The notes below the pieces were generated by a model. That model did not search any database and was not told the origin of the DNA. It saw only the letters and a program-made list of their open reading frames with translations. This document shows positions 1 through 4,628 of a DNA stretch of 6,404 nt, piece after piece. How positions within the stretch are numbered: the stretch's first letter is position 1; each line of letters starts with the position of its first letter. Source of the stretch: an uncultured Planctomycetia bacterium (GTDB taxonomy: Bacteria > Planctomycetota > UBA1135 > GCA-002686595); assembly GCA_937952135.1 (NCBI GenBank), contig CALFYL010000275.1:1-6404 (forward strand), given 5' to 3'. Both the position numbers and the translations under genes were made by a program.

Positions 1-59
1 ACATCCGCCACGGCGGCATCCTGCAGTACGTGCTGCGCAAGCTCGCCGGCCTCGCCTGA
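1..59 (+). CDS. acnA: Aconitate hydratase, C-terminal end (partial)
   Basis: Only the last 18 codons and the TGA (57-59) are present; the first complete codon is at 3-5. The peptide contains RHGGILQYVLRKLA, which matches the very conserved C-terminus of AcnA-type aconitases, where a Gly-Gly-Ile-Leu-x-Tyr-Val-Leu-Arg segment closes the swivel domain. The enzyme interconverts citrate and isocitrate in the cytoplasm using a 4Fe-4S cluster; the cluster ligands and most of the protein lie outside the window. The gene converges on the fasciclin gene, with a strong hairpin between them. The identification rests on this short but distinctive tail, so another aconitase-family dehydratase is possible but less likely. 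Confidence 0.72.
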   Translation, partial: IRHGGILQYVLRKLAGLA

Positions 60-90
60 GCGGCTTGCGCCGCGCTCGCGCGATCTGCAC

Positions 91-126
91 ACGGGGCGCG
101 CGGCTGTCGAAGGCCGCGCGCCCCGT
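91..126 (+). terminator. Hairpin terminator after the aconitase gene
   Basis: A perfect 14-bp inverted repeat (left arm 91-104, right arm 113-126, loop of 8 bases) starts 31 bases after the aconitase stop. It is followed by a short pyrimidine stretch (tcttctcgtc) rather than a long U-tract. The G+C-rich stem and the position between two convergent genes fit an intrinsic terminator. On the minus strand no T-run follows the stem, so termination of the fasciclin transcript there is less certain, although the stem itself would form in both transcripts. Confidence 0.75.
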
Positions 127-192
127 CTTCTCGTCCCGAGTCACTCCTGTCTCGGCGGCACGAGAGGCCCGTCCGAGCGTTTCAGGGACGAC

Positions 193-321
193 TCAGTTCA
201 GCGGAGGCAGCAGCACGCGGTCGATGGCGTGGATCACCCCGTTCGCCGTGTCGATGTCGCGCCGCAGGATTCGGGCGCCGTTCACGCGCGGGACGCCGCT
301 GACGAGGCCGAAGAACACCTA
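193..321 (-). pseudogene. Severed C-terminus of the second FAS1 domain, downstream of an in-frame TAG
   Basis: Directly after the TAG (319-321), the same frame runs 41 more codons to a TGA at 193-195. The peptide begins VFFGLVSGVPRVNG and ends with NGVIHAIDRVLLPP plus Leu-Asn. This is the expected closing part of a FAS1 domain and parallels NGILHVLDGVMQP at the end of domain 1. Reading through would give a 303-residue protein with two complete domains, a normal length for this architecture. A single C-to-T change (CAG to TAG) would explain the stop. Possible explanations are a recent nonsense mutation, a sequence error or low-level amber suppression. There is no start codon with a ribosome site that would let this piece be made alone. 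Confidence 0.8.
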
Positions 322-1104
322 GTTGCCGTTGGCGGTGTCGACCGCGCCGAGCGCGAGCGCTTGGTCGGAGTACGTGCGCGACGGGATCACGTGGTAGGTG
401 AGGATCTCCTGCAGGAGCGCTTGGTTCTGGGGCAGCAGCAGCGAATCGACGAAGCCGGGCGGCAGCAGCGAAAAGGCGACGTCGGTCGGCGCGAGCACGG
501 TGAACGGGCCGGGGCCGTCGACCAGGGCCGCGAGGTTGGCCGCGCCGAGCGCCGCGAGCAACGTGTCGAAGCGGCCGGTCGAGGCAGCCGCTGCCGGAAT
601 GTTGTCGAGGCTGGGCTGCATCACTCCGTCGAGAACGTGGAGGATGCCGTTCGTGCAGTGGATGTCGGTGACGCTGATCACGGCGTTGTCGATGGTCAGC
701 ACGCCGCCAGGGAAGCGAATCAACGCGCGCTGGCCGTTCACGGTGTCGAGGAACGGGCTCGTGAGCACCGCCGCCGAGTCGAACTGTCCCGGCGCGACGT
801 GGTAGAGCAGCACCGAACGCAAGGCGTCGACGTTCGCGGGATTCACGAGGAACGCGGTGAGATTCGGATCCAGCGCCGCGAACGCAGCGTCCGTGGGCGC
901 GAACACGGTGAACGGACCGGGGCCCTGCAGCGTGCTCACCAGCCCCGCCTGGCCGAGCAGGGTCGTGAGCGTGGTGAAACCCGGCGTCGAAAGCGCGGTC
1001 TGCACGATGTCCTGGTTGCTCGTCGAGTTCAAAGCGAGCGCAGGCGAAGAGGCGGCGCCGATTGCGAGGGTCGCGGCGATGGCGAGAGAACGGAGGGACT
1101 TCAT
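319..1104 (-). CDS. Secreted two-domain fasciclin (FAS1) protein, ending at an in-frame TAG
   Basis: This encodes a 261-residue exported protein. A Sec signal peptide covers residues 1-24 (Lys2 and Arg5, hydrophobic core 7-18, likely cleavage after Ala22-Leu23-Ala24). FAS1 domain 1 spans about residues 30-163, with the H1-like box GPGPFTVFAPTDAAF (61-75), LLYHV (99-103) and the H2-like box NGILHVLDGVMQP (152-164). Domain 2 starts near 165, with GPGPFTVLAPTDVAF (197-211) and LTYHV (235-239), but the frame stops at codon 262 (TAG) before its H2 box. The rest of the domain lies in the same frame downstream. FAS1 domains are extracellular adhesion modules, so a cell-surface or matrix role is inferred. 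The ATG at 1104 is preceded by AGGAAAG 7 bases upstream. The family assignment is firm; whether the truncated form is the real product is open. Confidence 0.88.
   Translation of the reverse strand: MKSLRSLAIAATLAIGAASSPALALNSTSNQDIVQTALSTPGFTTLTTLLGQAGLVSTLQGPGPFTVFAPTDAAFAALDPNLTAFLVNPANVDALRSVLLYHVAPGQFDSAAVLTSPFLDTVNGQRALIRFPGGVLTIDNAVISVTDIHCTNGILHVLDGVMQPSLDNIPAAAASTGRFDTLLAALGAANLAALVDGPGPFTVLAPTDVAFSLLPPGFVDSLLLPQNQALLQEILTYHVIPSRTYSDQALALGAVDTANGN
481..516 (-). repeat. Intragenic FAS1 repeat, copy in domain 2
   Basis: This 36-base segment matches 889-924 at 32 of 36 positions. The two copies are exactly 408 bases (136 codons) apart, so they are in the same frame, and both encode the PGPFTVxAPTD core of a FAS1 domain. 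The nucleotide similarity is higher than in the rest of the two domains. This reflects either strong constraint on the box with shared codon choice, or a fairly recent domain duplication or gene conversion. Confidence 0.7.
889..924 (-). repeat. Intragenic FAS1 repeat, copy in domain 1
   Basis: This is the partner of the repeat at 481-516, with four mismatches in 36 bases. It encodes the H1-like box of the first FAS1 domain. Confidence 0.7.
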
Positions 1105-1111
1105 GTTGGGT

Positions 1112-1118
1112 CTTTCCT
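1112..1118 (-). promoter_or_regulatory. Shine-Dalgarno site of the fasciclin gene
   Basis: The minus strand reads AGGAAAG, 7 bases before the ATG at 1104-1102. This spacing is good for a ribosome binding site and supports this start. The next two plus-strand genes, by contrast, have no such site. Confidence 0.65.
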
Positions 1119-1151
1119 GCGAAGAACAGATTCCGAGAGTCAGGGATGTTC

Positions 1152-1174
1152 GTTGAACGCGCGTTGCGTTCAGC
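1152..1174 (-). repeat. Inverted repeat in the leader of the fasciclin gene
   Basis: The arms GTTGAACGC and GCGTTCAGC are separated by 5 bases. Seven inner base pairs are perfect, followed by a G·T-type mismatch and one more pair. The repeat lies about 48-70 bases upstream of the FAS1 start codon, so it could be an operator dyad near the promoter or a small hairpin in the 5' leader. A dyad of this size can also arise by chance in G+C-rich DNA, so the functional call is tentative. Confidence 0.35.
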
Positions 1175-1413
1175 TGCCGCCAGCGGGTTCGAACTCGATT
1201 TCGCGCCGGATTCGAGCGTTCTCAGGAACTGGCGTTTCGAAGTCGTAGTGGTTCGCGCCGCAGCGCGGCCGATCCGCCCAAACCGCACCGCGCAGCGCGT
1301 CTCTGTCTCGCGCTCTGCTCTGCGCCTTCTCTACGTTTCCCAGCTTGGCCTCGGCGTTCCTCTCTGGGTTCTCCGCGCCCCCTTTCTCTGCTCTTCACGT
1401 CCTGCGCCGCGGC

Positions 1414-1419
1414 TACGAT
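1414..1419 (+). promoter_or_regulatory. Putative -10 element (TACGAT) of the membrane-protein gene
   Basis: TACGAT fits the TAnnnT core of a sigma-70 type -10 hexamer and lies 7 bases before the ATG at 1427. That places the expected transcription start at or next to the A of the ATG. No Shine-Dalgarno sequence precedes the gene, so a leaderless mRNA is inferred. No good -35 hexamer is visible (TCTTCA at 1392-1397 is a weak candidate). Confidence 0.4.
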
Positions 1420-1426
1420 TCGTGCG

Positions 1427-2317
1427 ATGCCCTTCGCCTCGCGAGCCTCCCGGGATCCGCGCCGAGCCACGTTGTGGGTCGGGCTCGCGCTCGTGGCGGT
1501 GTTCTGGCCGCTGAACTGGTGGCCCGGGCTCGAGAGCACGCACCTGCTCTTCTTTCCGTTGTGGCTCGGGTACGTGCTCGCCGTCGACGGTGTCGTGCTG
1601 CGCCGCACCGGCAATTCGCTCTTGTGGCGCTCGCCGAGCGTCTTCCTGGCGCTGTTTCCGCTCTCCGTTCCGACGTGGTGGCTGTTCGAGGCCTTCAACG
1701 AGCGCCTCGGCAACTGGGAGTACGTCGGCGCCGAGCGCTTCAGCGACCTCGAGTACTTTCTCTACGCGAGCCTGTCCTTCTCCACGGTGATCCCGGCCGT
1801 TTTCGAGAGCGCCGAGCTCGTGCGGAGCTTCAAGTTCATCGAGCGCTTCTCGGCCGGCCCGCGCTTTCCGCGCGGCGGCGATTCGACGGCGTACCGCTTC
1901 ACGCTCGCGCTGCTGGGCGCCGCGATGCTCGCCGCGACTCTGCTGTGGCCGCGCTACTGCTACCCCTTCGTCTGGACCTCGCTGGTGTTCCTGTTCGAGC
2001 CGCTGTGCCTCGCGCTCGGCCGCCGCGGCTTCACGCACGACTTCGCGCGCGGCGACTGGCGGCCGTGGATGTCGCTGTGGATCGGGGGACTGCTCTGCGG
2101 CTTCTTCTGGGAGCTGTGGAACGTCCACTCGGATCCGAAGTGGATCTACCACGTGCCCTTCGTCGGCTTCTGGAAGCTGTTCGAGATGCCGATCCTCGGT
2201 TACCTGGGCTATCTGCCCTTCGCGATGGAGCTCTACCTCGTCGCGCGCCTCGTCTTGCCGCGCGACGCGCGCGCGCCGTTCTCACAGGCCGTTGCGGACC
2301 GGCCGCTCGCTGCGTGA
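1427..2317 (+). CDS. Polytopic inner-membrane protein of unknown function
   Basis: This encodes 296 residues with about eight hydrophobic segments, near residues 14-32, 38-56, 70-88, 108-126, 157-174, 178-197, 214-231 and 255-277. Loops carry unusually well-formed motifs: WWLFEAFNERLGNWEYVG (84-101), FFWELWN (226-232), KWIYHVPFVGFW (238-249) and FEMPILGYLGYLPFAMELY (252-270). These paired acidic and aromatic residues inside or at the edge of membrane helices resemble a recurrent uncharacterised bacterial membrane protein family, which I recognise only by its motifs. Glu/Asn/Trp residues in the membrane suggest an enzyme or a small-molecule binder rather than a simple anchor. The Arg-rich N-terminus (residues 6-13) suggests it stays cytoplasmic. 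There is no Shine-Dalgarno site and a -10-like hexamer sits just upstream. The stop is 31 bases before the metalloprotease start, so co-transcription is possible. No function is assigned. Confidence 0.88.
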   Translation: MPFASRASRDPRRATLWVGLALVAVFWPLNWWPGLESTHLLFFPLWLGYVLAVDGVVLRRTGNSLLWRSPSVFLALFPLSVPTWWLFEAFNERLGNWEYVGAERFSDLEYFLYASLSFSTVIPAVFESAELVRSFKFIERFSAGPRFPRGGDSTAYRFTLALLGAAMLAATLLWPRYCYPFVWTSLVFLFEPLCLALGRRGFTHDFARGDWRPWMSLWIGGLLCGFFWELWNVHSDPKWIYHVPFVGFWKLFEMPILGYLGYLPFAMELYLVARLVLPRDARAPFSQAVADRPLAA

Positions 2318-2336
2318 GTCGCCGCGAGCCGTTCGT

Positions 2337-2342
2337 TAGCTT
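2337..2342 (+). promoter_or_regulatory. Putative -10 element (TAGCTT) of the metalloprotease gene
   Basis: TAGCTT fits the TAnnnT pattern and lies 6 bases before the ATG at 2349, the same arrangement as before the 1427 gene. Its TAG is also an in-frame stop for the protease reading frame, which rules out an upstream start. No Shine-Dalgarno site is visible in the 31-base gap. The element could give the protease/sulfatase pair its own leaderless transcript, but a -35 box is not evident. Confidence 0.35.
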
Positions 2343-2348
2343 GGTTCG

Positions 2349-4628
2349 ATGCTGAATCTCGTGCTTCAGGCCGCCCTCGCCGCGAGCACCTGGGCGACCT
2401 GCGACGTGCGCTGCGATGCGGTGGCGTGCGTCGACGTCGACCGGGACGGCTTCGACGACGTCGGGGTTCGACTGAACGGCGCGTGGCTCGTCGCGCGCAC
2501 CGTGCGCGGCTGGAAGGCGTCGCCGTGGCGCGCGGCGTCGGAGTTCGGCGCCGATGCGGTCGAGCGTTTCGAAGCGCGCGCGGCGGCGCCTGCGACGAGT
2601 GCAGCGAAGGACGCGCGCCGCCCCGCGCCGCCGCCGTACCAGCTCGATGCGAAGCTCGTGTCGACCTGCGTGGGCGATCTCGACGGCGATGGGGACGGCG
2701 ACGTCGTCGGTGTCTATCGCTGCACGCGGCCCGGGGAGTTTCTCGAGCTGCGCGTCGCGTTCAGCCCGGGGCCCGATGCGGCGGACCGCGACGGCGACGG
2801 ACTCGGCGACGACGACGAGCTTCGGCTCGGGACCGATCCGCTCGACCGCGACAGCGACGGCGACGGCTTGCTCGACGGGTGGGAGGTGCACGGCTTGCCG
2901 CGCGGCATCGACGCGGGCGCGAAGACGGTGCTCGATCCGCGGCGCAAGGACGTGATCGTCGCCGTGTCGCCGTACCAGGGCGTGCCGCTCGAGCGGCTCG
3001 AGCCCGAGCTCGCGCGCGCGGCGCAGCTCTTCCGCGAGCTCGAGTTCGTGAACCTCGACGGCTCGAAGGGCATCGCGGTGCACTTCCGCGTCGGCACGCC
3101 CGTGCCGCCCGAGGAGCAGTTCGGAGGCGATTGGGCGCAGTGCGGCGCGCGCCGTTTCTCGGCGCGAGAGCGCGGATTCCTGCACTGGATGCAGGTCACT
3201 CCCTGGGGCGGCGGGCAGTCGCAGCAGACCGGCGACATGGGCGGCAGCGGCTTCGGTTTCGCGGTTTTCGCGCACGAATTCGGCCATCAGCTCTCGCTCA
3301 GCCACGAAGGCGACTCGGCGCCGGCGTGGTGTCCGCTCTACACGTCGCTGATGAACTACGCCTACGGTTACTCGTTCGACGGCGACGCGCAGCGCGTGCA
3401 CTTCTCGAACGGCGCGCTCGCGGGCGTCGAGTTGCGCGAGGGCGAACTCGTCGAGCGTTTGCCGTTTCCGCTCGAGCGCTTGGGCTTCCTCGCCAAGCCG
3501 CCGTTCCGCTTCACGTTGAAAGCCGACGGCGAGTCGACGCGCATCGACTGGAACCACGACGGGCTCTTCTCGCACGAGCCGGTCAGCGCCGACATCAACT
3601 ACGGCAGCGCGACGACCTGCGGGACGCGTCGCGACTGGGATCTGCAGATCGGCGCGGCGCCGGCGCTCGCGTACGTCGACGGCGTGGCGTGGCTCGCGAC
3701 GCTCGACCACCACCAGCAGACGATCTCCGTGCGCGAATACCGCGGGAACGAGAGCTGGGGCGAGCCGCGCGCGCTGCCGACGTCGGCGACGAACGACGAC
3801 TTCGTGCTCGTGGGCTGGCGCGGGCGCGGGTACGTCCTGCTCCGACGCGCCGGCGGCTGGCTGTCGTCGAACTTCGATTCGAAGGAAGCGCTCGAACTCG
3901 CCGAGGTCGCCGACGTGCCGCCCAGCGACCTCTCGGCCCTCGCCGTCGGCGAACGCTTGTTGCTCGTCGCGCGCGCCTCCGACGATCGATTGAGCGTGCA
4001 CTGGATCGACGATCCGTCGCGCTTGCAGGCCCTGGCGGGAGCGCCGCTCGAGCTCGATTCGCGCGTGCCGGTCGGGCTCGCGCTCGATCCCAAGGACGGG
4101 CGCCTCGTGATCGCGTCGAGCGCCCCGCACCCCGGCGGCCGTCCGCTCGGCCTGCGCTTGAGCTGGGCGCGCGTCGAGGGCGACGGGCTCGCGCTCGAGG
4201 CGAGCGAGTGGGTGCAGGGCGAGACTTCGGGCGCGGATTGCGGTTCGCGTCCGGTGCTCGCCTTCGACGCCGCGGGGCAGCTCAACGTGCTGCACACCGA
4301 GGCGCCGCAGGCCGACGGCTCGATGACGATGTGGCGCACGCGGCGCGTCGAGAACCGCGCGCTCGACGGCGGTTGGCTCACCTGCAGGCTCTACGACGTG
4401 TGGACGCGCACGCGCAGGCCGGTGGCGTTCGCCGCGGGGCCGCAGGGCGCAGTCTTTGCGTTCCGCTGGGACGCGGCGACGGCGAACGGCATGCGGCCCA
4501 ACGAGCTGCTGATCGCGCACAACGGCTTCGGAATCGAGAGCGAACCGATGCGCGACTTCGACGACGGCGCGAAGATGGCGCTGCACGGACTCGTGCACTC
4601 GATCCTGTGGATGCAAGCGGACGAATGA
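2349..4628 (+). CDS. Secreted metzincin-type zinc metalloprotease with TSP3-like Ca-binding repeats
   Basis: This encodes 759 residues. The N-terminus (1-16) is hydrophobic and probably an export signal, although it lacks the usual Lys/Arg. Acidic Ca-binding loops follow: DVDRDGFDD (29-37), DLDGDGDGD (110-118) and a thrombospondin-3-like pair DRDGDGLGDDDE (146-157), GTDP (161-164), DRDSDGDGLLDGWE (166-179). The catalytic domain carries HEFGHQLSLSH (309-319), with zinc ligands His309, His313 and His319 and the base Glu310, then a Met-turn SLMNY with Met335. The motif DWNHDGLFSHEPVSADIN (400-417) is typical of bacterial proteases of this architecture. Residues about 430-759 contain six or so repeats of the type 'hydrophobic strand, short loop, V-x-x-L/F', suggesting a beta-propeller that binds substrate or surface. 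It should act outside the cytoplasm on proteins or peptides. The start is fixed by an in-frame TAG at 2337. The stop overlaps the next gene by 4 bases. Confidence 0.9.
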   Translation: MLNLVLQAALAASTWATCDVRCDAVACVDVDRDGFDDVGVRLNGAWLVARTVRGWKASPWRAASEFGADAVERFEARAAAPATSAAKDARRPAPPPYQLDAKLVSTCVGDLDGDGDGDVVGVYRCTRPGEFLELRVAFSPGPDAADRDGDGLGDDDELRLGTDPLDRDSDGDGLLDGWEVHGLPRGIDAGAKTVLDPRRKDVIVAVSPYQGVPLERLEPELARAAQLFRELEFVNLDGSKGIAVHFRVGTPVPPEEQFGGDWAQCGARRFSARERGFLHWMQVTPWGGGQSQQTGDMGGSGFGFAVFAHEFGHQLSLSHEGDSAPAWCPLYTSLMNYAYGYSFDGDAQRVHFSNGALAGVELREGELVERLPFPLERLGFLAKPPFRFTLKADGESTRIDWNHDGLFSHEPVSADINYGSATTCGTRRDWDLQIGAAPALAYVDGVAWLATLDHHQQTISVREYRGNESWGEPRALPTSATNDDFVLVGWRGRGYVLLRRAGGWLSSNFDSKEALELAEVADVPPSDLSALAVGERLLLVARASDDRLSVHWIDDPSRLQALAGAPLELDSRVPVGLALDPKDGRLVIASSAPHPGGRPLGLRLSWARVEGDGLALEASEWVQGETSGADCGSRPVLAFDAAGQLNVLHTEAPQADGSMTMWRTRRVENRALDGGWLTCRLYDVWTRTRRPVAFAAGPQGAVFAFRWDAATANGMRPNELLIAHNGFGIESEPMRDFDDGAKMALHGLVHSILWMQADE
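4625..4628 (+). other. ATGA stop/start overlap between protease and sulfatase-like genes
   Basis: The start codon of the lipoprotein gene overlaps the TGA of the metalloprotease gene by four bases. There is no strong Shine-Dalgarno sequence before it, only a weak purine stretch (aagcgga), so translation by termination-reinitiation is likely. This implies co-expression of the two exported proteins. Confidence 0.85.

Larger units (their letters stand above)
1105..1426. other. Divergent intergenic region between the fasciclin and membrane-protein genes
   Basis: About 320 bases lie between two divergently transcribed genes. No convincing coding sequence is visible: the open frames crossing it translate to Arg/Ala-rich peptides without family resemblance. 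It holds the FAS1 gene's leader with its Shine-Dalgarno site, an inverted repeat at 1152-1174, a TCT/CTC-rich plus-strand stretch at about 1299-1410 and a -10-like hexamer just before the plus-strand gene. Promoters for both directions should sit here, but I cannot fix a convincing -35/-10 pair for the minus-strand gene. Confidence 0.6.

Noticed and set aside
319..321. TAG read as pyrrolysine or as a genome-wide recoded codon
   Set aside because: No pyrrolysine genes are visible in the window and FAS1 proteins have no known need for it. TAG also serves as a normal stop at 6011-6013. A nonsense change or sequence error is simpler.
182..1288. Alternative 368-codon minus-strand frame and a 339-codon plus-strand frame (229-1248) over the fasciclin gene
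   Set aside because: Both are low-complexity Arg-rich translations; only the frame starting at 1104 shows a signal peptide and FAS1 motifs.
2318..2348. Terminator between the membrane-protein gene and the protease gene
   Set aside because: No inverted repeat with a T-run is seen in this 31-base gap.
2031..4616. A very long open frame on the minus strand (861 codons) opposite the metalloprotease gene
   Set aside because: It is Arg/Ala/His/Val-rich with no domain motifs. It arises because codons with G/C at the third position leave few stops in this antisense frame. The plus strand has clear catalytic motifs across the same bases.
2426..4624. A possible 1195-codon form of the sulfatase-like gene starting at 2426
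   Set aside because: The upstream 733 codons are an Arg-rich shadow of the metalloprotease frame. The lipoprotein signal and lipobox come right after the ATG at 4625, which fixes the real start.
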